Assembly (NCBI GenBank): GCA_964424805.1
Contig: CAYRKH010000025.1
Location: 1-38,199, forward strand
Reading direction: 5' to 3'
From: IDS-8 sp964424805
GTDB lineage: Bacteria; Pseudomonadota; Gammaproteobacteria; Steroidobacterales; Woeseiaceae
Length of the DNA: 38,199 nt
Shown: positions 8,048 to 16,393 of the stretch, piece after piece
Position numbering within the stretch: position 1 is the stretch's first letter
Layout: the number at the start of each line of letters is the position of its first letter
The notes under the pieces: model-generated
Databases searched by the model: none
Seen by the model: only the letters and a program-made list of their open reading frames with translations
Told to the model about the DNA's origin: nothing
Translations under genes and position numbers: made by a program

Positions 8048-10234
8048 TCAGAAGCTGCGCGATACCTGCACGACGAGCGTGCGCGGCTCGCCCGGAAAGT
8101 GGCCGGTACGCTCGATGAAGCCGGACGCGGCGTACACCTCGTCGAACAGGTTGCGCAGGTTCACCTGGAATTTCCAGGGATCCAGCACCGTGATCCACGA
8201 CAGGTCGGCGACGGTGTACGGCTGCACGCGCTGGCCGTCGATGCTGAACCGCTCCGAGACGTACTCGATGCCGCCCGCAATGGCGGAGTTCAGGAACGGG
8301 ATCTCGTGCCGCGTCCAAAAGCCGAGCTCATGCCTGGGCGCATTCGCGAAGCGGTCACCGACGGAAAAGCCGACGTTGCCGGGACCGCCGCCGGTGATGC
8401 GAGCGTCGTTGTAGGCGTAGTTGGCCTGGAAGGTCCAGAGCTCGGAGAAGTCACCGACGAAGTCGATCTCGAATCCCCTGGACGTGACCTCGCCGATCTG
8501 CAGCAGGTTCGGAATGCCGTCGACACCGGCTCCGGGATCGGGATTTGCGACCAGCACCCCGTCTTTCACGATCTCGTAAACGGCAAGCCCGCCGAAGATG
8601 CGCCCGCCGAACAGCTCCGATTTCACGCCGAACTCGACCTGCCGGGCCTCCTGCGGATCGAACGGGCCGCCGTCTGCCGGGTCGAGCACGCCCTGCGGCA
8701 GGAAGCCCTCGCCGTAGCTCAGGTAGACCGAGACCGGCTCGACCGGTTTGAAGATGACGCCGCCTCGCAGGCTGAGCGCCTCGTCGGAGGTACTCATGCC
8801 GGACAGCGTGTCCTCGTCGTCGAAGGAGTCGAAGCGTGCCCCGCCGATCAGCTGCCAGCGCTCCGTGAGCCGCACCTGGTCCTGCACATAGACGCCGTAG
8901 CGCTCGGCTTCGGTTCCGGAATGCCGCAGGGGCTCGAATCCGTCGCGGAAGAAGGCGATGCCCGAGTTGCCGTATTCCGGGTTCAGGAGGTCGAGCGGCG
9001 GCACGGGGCCGAGGCTCGCCGCGGGATCCAGCGTATTGAGCTGGCGGGCGGTTTGGGCCTGGAACGCCGTGTCCTGGCGATAGGCTTCGGCCCCGAAGAG
9101 GATCGTATGCCCGGTGCCGGCGAAGTCGCGCTCGAGGACGAAATCGGCCACCAGGCTGAACTCCTCGTTGCGGCGCTCCTGGTCGCGGAACTCGCGCAGG
9201 TAGAGCGTCGAGCCCGGCGCTGCGGGACCCCGCGATTCGTGGTACTCCTGCGATTCCTCGTTGTCCACGTACCGGAGCGTCACGTTCGCGGCGAAGTCCT
9301 CCGTGAAGCGATGCTCGAGGTTGAGCAGGCCGATGAGAGCCTCCATGGCGAGGAAATCGGAAGCCTCGTTGGTGTTCCAGTGGATGCTGGTCAGGAAGTT
9401 GCCCTGGTCGTCGACGGGTACGCCACGCAGCCGGTTGCCGGGCAGTTCGACGTCGTAATAGTGGACCTGGCCGGTGATCCGGGTGTCGTCCGACAGGCGC
9501 CAGCCCAGCCCGGTGTCGAGGATCGTGCTTTCGCGGCCGGCGTTGTTGCGAAACGAGTCTTCCTTCTCGTACAGGGCGCCCAGCCGGTAGGCATATTCGT
9601 CGCCGTCGCCCCAGGGGAGCGAACCGGTCGCTTCGCCCGCGACCCCGCGTAAATCACGATTGCCCCCGGTGAACTCGAGCAACCCGCGGTTTTCACCGAA
9701 CTCCGGCTTCTTGGTGACGTAGTTGATGATGCCGCCGGGTTCGCCGCTCCCGTAGAGCATGCCGGCAACACCCTTCAATACCTCGACGCGCTGGATGGTA
9801 AAGAGCTGCGGGACCGCGAAGCCGGCAAACGGATCGCCGCGCACGCCGTCGTAACGGATTTCGTCCTGGCGGAAGCCGCGGAAGGTGACGCCGGAGTACG
9901 AGAAGAACGTCATGCCGGAAATCGAGCGGTAGAGGTCCGTGGTGTCCCGCGCCGCCTGGTCCTCGATCAGCTGGCGGGTGAGGACCTGCACCGATTGCGG
10001 CACGTTGAGTACCGGAGTCGGCGTCTTGGTGGCGAAAGTCGTGTCGTCGACCCGGTAGAACTCCCGGGCGCGGCCGGTGACGACCACCTCTTCTATGGGG
10101 CCGTCGTCGCGGGCTACGGGGCCGTCGTTGTCTTGCGCGTGCGTGGAAGGTGCAACGAACAAGGCAAGGGGCAGGAGGAAGGCGTGCCACGCTGAAAAGC
10201 GCTCGGGGGCGCCTCCGGGATGGGGCGGTTGCAT
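8048..10234 (-). CDS. TonB-dependent siderophore receptor
   Basis: This 728-residue outer-membrane receptor probably imports a ferric siderophore. A signal peptide ends near THAQ (residue 34). A TonB-box-like IEEVVVTG follows at about 48-55. The plug begins with TPTPVLNVPQSVQVLTRQLI, a run typical of the FhuE/FpvA-type siderophore receptors, and contains YDGVRGDPF, VEVLKGVAGMLYGSGEPGG and INYVTKKP. The barrel ends RNLFDEVYAASGF and VSRSF with terminal Phe. The ATG at 10234 has AGGA seven bases upstream. A possible Fur box lies 29-46 bases upstream, and the PepSY gene follows. No siderophore biosynthesis gene is present, so it may use a foreign siderophore. Confidence 0.92.
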   Translation of the reverse strand: MQPPHPGGAPERFSAWHAFLLPLALFVAPSTHAQDNDGPVARDDGPIEEVVVTGRAREFYRVDDTTFATKTPTPVLNVPQSVQVLTRQLIEDQAARDTTDLYRSISGMTFFSYSGVTFRGFRQDEIRYDGVRGDPFAGFAVPQLFTIQRVEVLKGVAGMLYGSGEPGGIINYVTKKPEFGENRGLLEFTGGNRDLRGVAGEATGSLPWGDGDEYAYRLGALYEKEDSFRNNAGRESTILDTGLGWRLSDDTRITGQVHYYDVELPGNRLRGVPVDDQGNFLTSIHWNTNEASDFLAMEALIGLLNLEHRFTEDFAANVTLRYVDNEESQEYHESRGPAAPGSTLYLREFRDQERRNEEFSLVADFVLERDFAGTGHTILFGAEAYRQDTAFQAQTARQLNTLDPAASLGPVPPLDLLNPEYGNSGIAFFRDGFEPLRHSGTEAERYGVYVQDQVRLTERWQLIGGARFDSFDDEDTLSGMSTSDEALSLRGGVIFKPVEPVSVYLSYGEGFLPQGVLDPADGGPFDPQEARQVEFGVKSELFGGRIFGGLAVYEIVKDGVLVANPDPGAGVDGIPNLLQIGEVTSRGFEIDFVGDFSELWTFQANYAYNDARITGGGPGNVGFSVGDRFANAPRHELGFWTRHEIPFLNSAIAGGIEYVSERFSIDGQRVQPYTVADLSWITVLDPWKFQVNLRNLFDEVYAASGFIERTGHFPGEPRTLVVQVSRSF

Positions 10235-10263
10235 GGGCGGGTCCTGTTCTTGTTAATTACGAA

Positions 10264-10278
10264 CGCGAATTATTCTCA
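10264..10278 (-). promoter_or_regulatory. Possible Fur box upstream of the siderophore receptor
   Basis: On the minus strand the bases read TGAGAATAATTCGCG, which fits the 7-1-7 Fur pattern TGATAATnATTATCA at 6 of 7 positions in the left half and 4 of 7 in the right. It lies 30 bases before the receptor ATG in an AT-rich patch. The match is moderate and is made more likely by the gene it precedes. Confidence 0.4.
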
Positions 10279-10393
10279 TTTCGGTTACCGTTTGCAACCG
10301 TGCGGCTGGATTCCGCCTCGTGGGAAAATGCCGCTGCGGGAGCCCGGGTGTATGCTCCATCTGCCAGCCGGTCGATGAGGGACGGAGGTTGCG

Positions 10394-10795
10394 ATGGGAA
10401 CCGGACACTGCCACTGCGGAGCCGTCCGCTACGCTTTCGAAGGCGAACCGAACAGCGCCGGCTACTGCCATTGCTCGCTGTGCCGCCGCCTGACCGGATC
10501 GGCCTTTGCGCCGTGGTGCGAAGTCCCGAGCGCGAACCTGCGCTGGTCGAGCGACGACAACCTGCGCAAGTACAACATTACGGAACGCTACGTGGCCTGG
10601 TTCTGCGGCGCCTGCGGCGCACCGCTGGCAACGACGCACGCGCTGGAACCCGGTGCCACGTCCCTGCTCATGGGAACGCTCGAGGACGACAGCGCGATCG
10701 CGCCGCAATACCACATCTACACCGGCTCGAAAGCCCCCTGGTACGAGATCCGCGACTCGCTGCCGCAGTACGAGCGCGGACGCAACGAAGGCTGA
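10394..10795 (+). CDS. GFA/CENP-V family zinc-binding protein
   Basis: This 133-residue protein has the GFA (glutathione-dependent formaldehyde-activating) fold. The zinc-site cysteines are visible as GHCHCGAV (residues 4-11), YCHCSLCRR (25-33) and WFCGACGAPL (65-74), the usual three-cluster arrangement. The name is inherited from one enzyme; most members have no proved activity, and some bind S-glutathionyl or other thiol adducts. GGAGG five bases before the ATG supports the start. It is transcribed away from the siderophore receptor and is followed by 164 bases without a gene. Confidence 0.85.
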   Translation: MGTGHCHCGAVRYAFEGEPNSAGYCHCSLCRRLTGSAFAPWCEVPSANLRWSSDDNLRKYNITERYVAWFCGACGAPLATTHALEPGATSLLMGTLEDDSAIAPQYHIYTGSKAPWYEIRDSLPQYERGRNEG

Positions 10796-10959
10796 CAATC
10801 GTCATCACGCCAGCCGTACTCTCGTTCTGTTTCTTGCATCCTTGATGGTTCACCGGCGTGTCGCTGTGGCGCCGCTGGTGACGTGACGGCGGCGCCATCG
10901 CGGTCGCGGGCGCTCCTGCCTGGTCTACACTGGTCTCATACACCGTGGAGGAGACTGCA

Positions 10960-11412
10960 ATGGTCAAAGCGATTCCAGAGGGTTACGAGTCCGTCAGTCC
11001 GTACCTGATCGTCAAGGACGCGGCCCGGGCCATCGACTTTTACACGCAAGCCTTCGGCGCCACCGAACTGATGCGGTACGACGACGACGGCAAGATTGCC
11101 CACGCCGAGATCAGGATAGGCAAAGGCATCGTGATGCTCGCCGACGAGTACCCGGACCGGGGCTTCACCGGGCCGAAACCCGGCGAGCCATCCGCCGTCA
11201 GCCTCATGATGTACGTCGATGACGTGGACGCGGTCGTCGCGAAAGCCGAGAAGGCAGGCGCGACGATCGAGCGGCCGGTCGCGGACCAGTTCTACGGCGA
11301 CCGCGCCGGCGGTATCGTCGACCCGTTCGGCCACCGGTGGCACATCGCCACGCACGTCGAGGACGTGGCGCCCGAGGAGATGGCCGAGCGCGCAGCCAAG
11401 GCAGCCACGTAG
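10960..11412 (+). CDS. VOC-superfamily protein (glyoxalase/PhnB-like)
   Basis: This 150-residue protein has two beta-alpha-beta-beta-beta units of the vicinal-oxygen-chelate fold. SPYLIVKDAARAIDFYTQAFGATEL opens the first, and LMMYVDDVDAVVAKAEKAGA the second, ending GIVDPFGHRWHIATH with the usual PFGHRW signature. The substrate is unknown; the PhnB-like branch is mostly uncharacterised. The ATG at 10960 is preferred to the GTG at 10945 because GGAGGAGA lies between them, five bases before the ATG. It is on the same strand as the next two genes but 115 bases away. Confidence 0.85.
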   Translation: MVKAIPEGYESVSPYLIVKDAARAIDFYTQAFGATELMRYDDDGKIAHAEIRIGKGIVMLADEYPDRGFTGPKPGEPSAVSLMMYVDDVDAVVAKAEKAGATIERPVADQFYGDRAGGIVDPFGHRWHIATHVEDVAPEEMAERAAKAAT

Positions 11413-11527
11413 CAGCGTCGGGCCAGGCGACTCATCGATCCTGTCGGGAGACAGGTTCTGTTGTCGATTCGGAGGTCGGACGTTCGATCATGGGGTAAGT
11501 ATCCGGTATTGAACAAGGAGACGACCC

Positions 11528-11956
11528 GTGAAAATCACCGTGGAAGCACTCGTGAAGTCCGATCTCGGCACCGCCTGGGACGCGTGGAACACCCCGGCGG
11601 ACATCGAGCAATGGAACGCCGCCTCGGACGACTGGCACACGACCCGGAGCACCGTCGACCTGCGGGAGGGCGGCACCTACACGTCGCGCATGGAGGCGAA
11701 GGACGGCAGCGAGGGATTCGACCTCGAGGGCCGGTACACGAGCATCGTGCCGCGGAAGCTCGTCGAATCGAGGATGGCGGACGGCCGGGCCGTCAGGGTC
11801 GAGTTTGCCGAGGAAGCCGGCGGCGTGCGCGTGACGGAGACGTTCGAAGCGGAGACCGAAAACAGCCCGGAGCTCCAGCGCGCCGGCTGGCAGGCCATAC
11901 TCGACAATTTCGCGCGGTACATCGAAGCAAAAGGTACCGGCGGAAGAAGCGGTTGA
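11528..11956 (+). CDS. SRPBCC (AHSA1/START-like) domain protein
   Basis: This 142-residue protein has the hydrophobic-cavity START fold: VEALVKSDLGTAWDAWNTP and IEQWNAASDDWHTT at the N-terminus, YTSIVPRKLVESRMADGR in the middle, and GWQAILDNFARYIEA as the long C-terminal helix. Members bind small hydrophobic ligands or act in stress responses; the role here is unknown. Translation probably starts at the GTG at 11528, with AAGGAG seven bases upstream. The next gene begins 13 bases after the stop, so the two are likely co-transcribed. Confidence 0.85.
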   Translation: MKITVEALVKSDLGTAWDAWNTPADIEQWNAASDDWHTTRSTVDLREGGTYTSRMEAKDGSEGFDLEGRYTSIVPRKLVESRMADGRAVRVEFAEEAGGVRVTETFEAETENSPELQRAGWQAILDNFARYIEAKGTGGRSG

Positions 11957-11969
11957 GGAAAGCCTCACC

Positions 11970-12896
11970 ATGAGAATTTCGCCATCCCGCAGCACCCGCC
12001 GCCGGATGCGGGCATTCGCGGGCATCCTGATCGCAATTGCATTTCTGTTTGCCGTCATCGAAGCCGCGACGGCAGCCGGGGAACACGGAGGGAAAGTGCC
12101 AGACCTCGACTCGAAGCCGATCAAGACCGGCCACGCGCCGGTGAACGGCATCAGGATGTACTACGAAGTGCACGGAACCGGGGACGGCAATCCGCTCGTC
12201 CTGCTGCACGGTGGCGGATCGACGATAGACGTTACCTTCGGCAAGGTGCTCCCCCTCTTCGCCCGCACCCGCACCGTCATCGCCGTCGAGGAACGGGGGC
12301 ACGGCCGCAGCACGGATCGCGAGGGGCCGTACACCTTCGAGGGTTCCGCGGACGACGTGGCAGCGCTGCTCGAGTACCTGCAGGTCGGGCAGGCGGACGT
12401 GTTCGGATTCAGCAACGGCGCCAGCGTCGCGCTGCAGCTCGCCATACGGCACCCGGCGCAGGTGCGAAAGCTGGTCTTCGCTTCCGCGATGACGCGGCGG
12501 GACGGCGCCCGCCCGGAGCTCTGGGAGTTCATGGAGCAGGCCGAGTTCTCGAACATGCCGCAGCCGCTCAAGGACGCCTTCCTTCGCGTAAACCCGGACG
12601 AGGAGCAGCTCGAGAGGATGCACGACAAGGACGCCGCGAGGATGAGGAGCTTCGAGGACGTGCCGGACGAGCTGGTGCGATCCGTTCGTGCGCCGACACT
12701 GATCGTGCTCGGCGATCGGGACGTGGTGAAGCCGGAGCATGCCCTCGAGCTGTCCCGGCTGATCCCGGATGCGCGCCTGCTGATCCTGCCCGGCGGGCAC
12801 GGCGACTACCTGGGGGAAGCGGTGATGATGCAGTCGGAGACTCGCTATCCGGAGCTGACGGCGGGGCTGATCGGGGAATTTCTCGGCTCGCGGTGA
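11970..12896 (+). CDS. Exported alpha/beta hydrolase
   Basis: This 308-residue protein begins with a twin-basic hydrophobic segment (TRRRMRAFAGILIAIAFLFAV, ending near ATAA), probably a signal peptide or anchor. The hydrolase core is complete: oxyanion-loop HGGGSTID, nucleophile elbow GFSNGAS (Ser near residue 147), the acid in VLGDRDVV (near 249) and the His in PGGHGDY (near 275). Substrate is unknown; an esterase or haloperoxidase-like enzyme is possible. GAGGAAAG upstream of the ATG overlaps the end of the SRPBCC gene. It converges on the purine operon with 35 bases between. Confidence 0.85.
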   Translation: MRISPSRSTRRRMRAFAGILIAIAFLFAVIEAATAAGEHGGKVPDLDSKPIKTGHAPVNGIRMYYEVHGTGDGNPLVLLHGGGSTIDVTFGKVLPLFARTRTVIAVEERGHGRSTDREGPYTFEGSADDVAALLEYLQVGQADVFGFSNGASVALQLAIRHPAQVRKLVFASAMTRRDGARPELWEFMEQAEFSNMPQPLKDAFLRVNPDEEQLERMHDKDAARMRSFEDVPDELVRSVRAPTLIVLGDRDVVKPEHALELSRLIPDARLLILPGGHGDYLGEAVMMQSETRYPELTAGLIGEFLGSR

Positions 12897-12931
12897 GGGC
12901 CGACCCTCCCACCCCGATCACTCCACCATAG

Positions 12932-13438
12932 CTATGCAGCAGCAGTACGAAGCAGCATTCCGGCCAAAACGGCCGACGCGTAAAGGCCAATGCCGAAAAC
13001 CGTGTGGTTCAGCACGCTCCGCAGGCGAGCTTGCGTGGGATTGGGCGTTCGTGAAGCAGCAATGCCGGCGCCCATGCCGGGCTGAAGGATGAAGAGCGGC
13101 GCCACGAGCGTGGCGAGCGCGAGAACCAGCGCCGGAAGCAGCGTCGGCTGCCGCGCCCAGTCGAGGCCCCAGATCGCCAGCAGCAGGACGGCATAGAAGA
13201 TGCCGATGGCGTAATGGGCGGTCCAGCCGATGAGCGTTTCTCCGCGGATCGGCGCGGCCGCCTCGATGTCGTCGTGCACGAATTTCCCCCGCGGAAGGTG
13301 ACCGAACCAGCGGCCCACCATGTCCCAATCCGGGGCAGGCCCCCCGAACAGGCGTTTAAGCAATGCTGACAAGAGGTCGAGCACGACCGTGGCACCGATG
13401 CCGATGAGCAGTGCGCGTAGGATAAACTCGGCGTTCAT
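12932..13438 (-). CDS. DUF2938 membrane protein, last gene of the purine-catabolic operon
   Basis: This 168-residue protein has about four membrane segments (ILRALLIGIGATVVLDLLSAL; HYAIGIFYAVLLLAIWGL; TLLPALVLALATLVAPLFIL; HTVFGIGLYASAVLAGMLL). Between them sit the conserved hydrophilic blocks GRWFGHLPRGKFVHDDI and ASRTPNPTQARLRS, which I recognise as the DUF2938 pattern. No function is known for the family. The ATG at 13438 has GGAGA eight bases upstream and overlaps the guaD stop as ATGA, so translation is coupled to guaD. That suggests a job in purine breakdown, for example handling a substrate or product at the membrane, but this is inference only. Confidence 0.8.
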   Translation of the reverse strand: MNAEFILRALLIGIGATVVLDLLSALLKRLFGGPAPDWDMVGRWFGHLPRGKFVHDDIEAAAPIRGETLIGWTAHYAIGIFYAVLLLAIWGLDWARQPTLLPALVLALATLVAPLFILQPGMGAGIAASRTPNPTQARLRSVLNHTVFGIGLYASAVLAGMLLRTAAA

Positions 13439-14772
13439 AGTCTGTATCTCCCGCCCGCGCCGGGCTGCCCCGCTCCCGGACGCTGGCCCATCACCCATGT
13501 GCCGGTTACGGCTCGGTCGTCACCCAGCATCAGCAGCCTGAAAACCCTCGCCGCGATATGCTTCGCGGCCGCCGATCGCCTGCCGGGGGGCGCGCTGGCC
13601 GGATCCAGCACTGCGAAATCCGCCTCGCTACCCTTCGTAAAACTGCCCAGCTTGTCGTCCAGGTACAGCGAACGGGCGGCCCCGAGCGTCGCAAGGTAGA
13701 GACTCGCGAACGGCGAAAGCGACTGCCCCTGCAGCTGCAACGCTTTGTACGCATCACCCAGGGTACGCAGCAGGCTCAAGCTCGTTCCGCCACCCACATC
13801 GGTACCGGCGCCGTGCCGTACGCCCGCTCGTCGCGACGCCGCCCGATCGAACAGGCCGCTCCCCAGGAAAAGATTCGATGACGGGCAAAACGCGATCGCC
13901 GCTCCCTTCCTGCCCATCAACTCCCGATCCTCGTCCCCTAGATGGATGCAGTGCGCAAACACCGAACGCTCCCGCACCAGCTTGAAATGCTCGTACACGT
14001 GCAGGTAGCTCCGGCTCCAGGGGAACAGCTCGGCCACCCGTTTTACCTCTTCCTCATTTTCGGCGAGATGCGTGTGCAGGTAAACATCCGGAAATTCCTG
14101 TAACAATCGCCCGGCCTCCCGCAACTGCTCTTCGCCTGAGGTGATCGCAAACCGCGGCGTCACGGCGTACAGCAGCCGATCCCGACCGTGCCATTTCTCG
14201 ATCAGCGCGCGCGACTGCTCGTACCCCGTCTCCGGCGTATCACACAGATCCTCCGGGCAGTTCCGATCCATCAGCACCTTGCCCGCGATGAGGCGCATGC
14301 CGTACTTCGAAGCCGCCTCGAAGATCGCATCAACCGAGTGCGGATGCACCGTCGCGAACACGCAGGCCGTGGTCGTGCCGTTGCGCAGCAGCTCCTGTAC
14401 GAAAAACTCCGCCACCTCCTTCGCGTGCTCGGGATCGGCAAAGGCACGCTCCGCGGGGTAGGCGTATTTCTCCAGCCAGTCGAGCAGGCGCTCGCCGTAG
14501 GAGGCGATGATGTCGATCTGCGGGTAATGGACGTGGCAGTCGATCAGGCCGGGGATGATGAGCTTGTCGCCGTGGTCGACCACCTGCACGTTCGACGACA
14601 GGCGCTTGAGCAGGTCCTCTGCCGGGCCGACCTCGTCCACGTAGCCGTCGGCGACGACCAGCAGGCCGTCCTCGAAGTACTCAACGCTGCCGGCCGCGAT
14701 CGGGTCGCGGTCCTCGGACGGGTCGCGCAGGCAGTGCAGGATCGAGGCACGGTGGGCGGTGACTTCAGCCAT
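13435..14772 (-). CDS. guaD: Guanine deaminase
   Basis: This 445-residue amidohydrolase turns guanine into xanthine and ammonia, feeding xanthine dehydrogenase encoded upstream. Zinc ligands and catalytic residues are visible: PGLIDCHVHYPQ (HxH at about residues 80 and 82), YLHTHLAENEEEV (His and catalytic Glu), FAHCIHL, and GAGTDVGGG (Asp). FCPSSNLFLGSGLFD is the typical guanine-deaminase segment before the Asp motif. I chose the ATG at 14772 (MAEVTAH), which overlaps the allA stop by eight bases; the upstream start at 14829 would lie deep in allA. It is coupled at the other end to the DUF2938 gene. Confidence 0.95.
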   Translation of the reverse strand: MAEVTAHRASILHCLRDPSEDRDPIAAGSVEYFEDGLLVVADGYVDEVGPAEDLLKRLSSNVQVVDHGDKLIIPGLIDCHVHYPQIDIIASYGERLLDWLEKYAYPAERAFADPEHAKEVAEFFVQELLRNGTTTACVFATVHPHSVDAIFEAASKYGMRLIAGKVLMDRNCPEDLCDTPETGYEQSRALIEKWHGRDRLLYAVTPRFAITSGEEQLREAGRLLQEFPDVYLHTHLAENEEEVKRVAELFPWSRSYLHVYEHFKLVRERSVFAHCIHLGDEDRELMGRKGAAIAFCPSSNLFLGSGLFDRAASRRAGVRHGAGTDVGGGTSLSLLRTLGDAYKALQLQGQSLSPFASLYLATLGAARSLYLDDKLGSFTKGSEADFAVLDPASAPPGRRSAAAKHIAARVFRLLMLGDDRAVTGTWVMGQRPGAGQPGAGGRYRL

Positions 14773-15265
14773 CCCAGGGCGCCAGCAGGGTGACGGCTTC
14801 GCCGAACACACTTTCTTCGCAGTTGTCACCGCTGCCGAGGCGGTCGATCACCAGGAACTCCTGGCCGGCCTCGAGCGCGATCAGGGGCATATGCCAGGTG
14901 CCTCTCAAATAATTGATGCCCTGCCGGCCGTTGGTCACGAAAGCGTGTAGATCGGACGCCTCCACCTCTTCACCAGGCTCGGCCACCACGACGACGAACG
15001 GGAATGGTGCCAACGGGATGAAGGCCTGGCTGCCGCGCGGATGGCGCTCGATCATATCGAAGCGATACGGCAATGCCGTCGGCGTGCGGCAGCGCGCCAC
15101 GCTTACGTTCAGGCGACCGTCGGAGATATCGATTCGCGCGAGGTCGTCGAAGCGCTCGAAACGGGCCGCGTTCATCGACCGCTCCGTCGACCTGGTCGCC
15201 GCGATGACGTCGCCGAACGGCGCGAAGCGTTCCGGCGTCAGCGGCAGGGGCTTCAGCTCGTGCAT
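14765..15265 (-). CDS. allA: Ureidoglycolate lyase
   Basis: This 166-residue cupin-type enzyme splits ureidoglycolate into glyoxylate and urea, the last step encoded here. FAPFGDVI near the N-terminus, HPRGSQAFIPL in the middle and GINYLRGTWHMPL near residue 120 are the typical AllA blocks; the His of WHMPL is among the conserved residues. GGAGG lies seven bases before the ATG at 15265. A 114-base gap holding two REP elements separates it from alc, so its level may differ from that of the upstream genes. It overlaps guaD by eight bases. Confidence 0.93.
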   Translation of the reverse strand: MHELKPLPLTPERFAPFGDVIAATRSTERSMNAARFERFDDLARIDISDGRLNVSVARCRTPTALPYRFDMIERHPRGSQAFIPLAPFPFVVVVAEPGEEVEASDLHAFVTNGRQGINYLRGTWHMPLIALEAGQEFLVIDRLGSGDNCEESVFGEAVTLLAPWDG

Positions 15266-15283
15266 AGACTTGCCTCCATTGTC

Positions 15284-15384
15284 TGCAGGAGCGCGCATTG
15301 CGCGCGAAGCCACACCAGGGAGAAGACGCTATCGACGGTCGAGCTTTCGCGTCCGTGGCATCGCGCGCAGTGCGCGCTCCTACA
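15284..15384. repeat. Inverted pair of REP elements between alc and allA
   Basis: One copy faces plus (15284-15313, TGCAGGAGCGCGC...GAAGCCAC) and one faces minus (15355-15384, read TGTAGGAGCGCGC...GCGATGCCAC). The 41-base centre between them has no other feature. The minus-facing copy supplies the TAG stop of alc (15382-15380). Transcripts crossing this region could fold into one long stem, which may affect stability or expression of the two sides. Confidence 0.85.
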
Positions 15385-16393
15385 GGTCATCTTCCGGCTC
15401 CGTGCGCTTGCCGAGGATCCGGACGCGGCTTACGCCGCCGTCCGGGTAGATCGACAGGCGAAGGTGCGACACGGCGCCCAGGCTCTCCAACTCGCGGAAC
15501 ACGTGCTGCGCATCCGCCCGGAGCTTCGATTCCCGCAGCAGCACCGGCCAGCGGTTGCTCTCGCGCACGATGCGGTCGACGTCCTGCGCATCCTCCTTCA
15601 CCAGCGCCGCCTGCAGCGAGGCGCGGTCCGGGTAGTTGCCCTTGAAGTGCGCGGTGTCGATTTCCACCTGCTCGATGATGCCTGGCGCGCCAAGCTGGAG
15701 CACACACCAGTCGTGGCCAGGGCCGCGGCGGCGCGCCGTTTCCCAGCCGTCGCCCATGTTGACGCCGCGGCCGGGGAGGTTCAGGTTGTGCATCGTGCCG
15801 AAGTGCTCGTCGCTCGCGCGCAGCGCGCGGCCGCCGTGCTCCAGCGCGAAAAGGTCGATCGCCTCATCGCGATCGAAACGGCGCCAGTCCGGGCGAATCT
15901 CGCCGTAGACACGCAGGCGCGCGACGCCGCCGTCCGGGAAGATGTTGAGCCGCAGGTGCGTGACGGCGGCCGCGTGGCGCACCGGGAGGTAGTGATGGGC
16001 GTCCGGGCCCAGCTCCACGCGAGGATGCAGCTCGTGCCAGTCGCCCTCCTCCGGAATCTGCGCGTCGCTGGCGGCGGCGTCGACGGATGCCTGCGGCGGA
16101 TAGTTACCGGTGAAGTGGCGCGTGTCGATGTCGAGCCCGTGGACCACGCCGGGCAACCCCAGCTTCAGCACGCACCAGTCGTAGCCGGGGGTGCGTCGGC
16201 GCCGCGTCTCCCAGCCGTCCATCCACTTGCCGTGGTCGTCGAATTTGCCCGGGATGAACACGGGATCGTGCGGCTCGATCAGGCGTTCCTTCGCCGCGAA
16301 GAACTCGTCGTTCGCCGCCACGACGCGCGTGCCGAGGCGCGGCTGCTCGAGCTGCACCCACTGCTCGAACGGCTTCTCTTCGTCAATCGTCAT
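15380..16393 (-). CDS. alc: Allantoicase
   Basis: This 337-residue enzyme hydrolyses allantoate to ureidoglycolate and urea. It is built of two similar jelly-roll halves, which is plain in the sequence: GKWMDGWETRRRRTPGYDWCVLKLG...IDTRHFTGNYPP in the first and VNMGDGWETARRRGPGHDWCVLQLG...IDTAHFKGNYPD in the second, with LRLNIFPDGGVARLRVYG and LRLSIYPDGGVSRVRILG ending each. Length is normal for the family. The start ATG at 16393 overlaps the uraD stop by 11 bases. Its TAG stop is the TAG of a REP element. Confidence 0.96.
   Translation of the reverse strand: MTIDEEKPFEQWVQLEQPRLGTRVVAANDEFFAAKERLIEPHDPVFIPGKFDDHGKWMDGWETRRRRTPGYDWCVLKLGLPGVVHGLDIDTRHFTGNYPPQASVDAAASDAQIPEEGDWHELHPRVELGPDAHHYLPVRHAAAVTHLRLNIFPDGGVARLRVYGEIRPDWRRFDRDEAIDLFALEHGGRALRASDEHFGTMHNLNLPGRGVNMGDGWETARRRGPGHDWCVLQLGAPGIIEQVEIDTAHFKGNYPDRASLQAALVKEDAQDVDRIVRESNRWPVLLRESKLRADAQHVFRELESLGAVSHLRLSIYPDGGVSRVRILGKRTEPEDDL

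Noticed and set aside
8003..9652. A 549-codon open frame on the plus strand opposite the siderophore receptor
   Set aside because: It is a reverse-strand shadow of a receptor with complete plug and barrel motifs.
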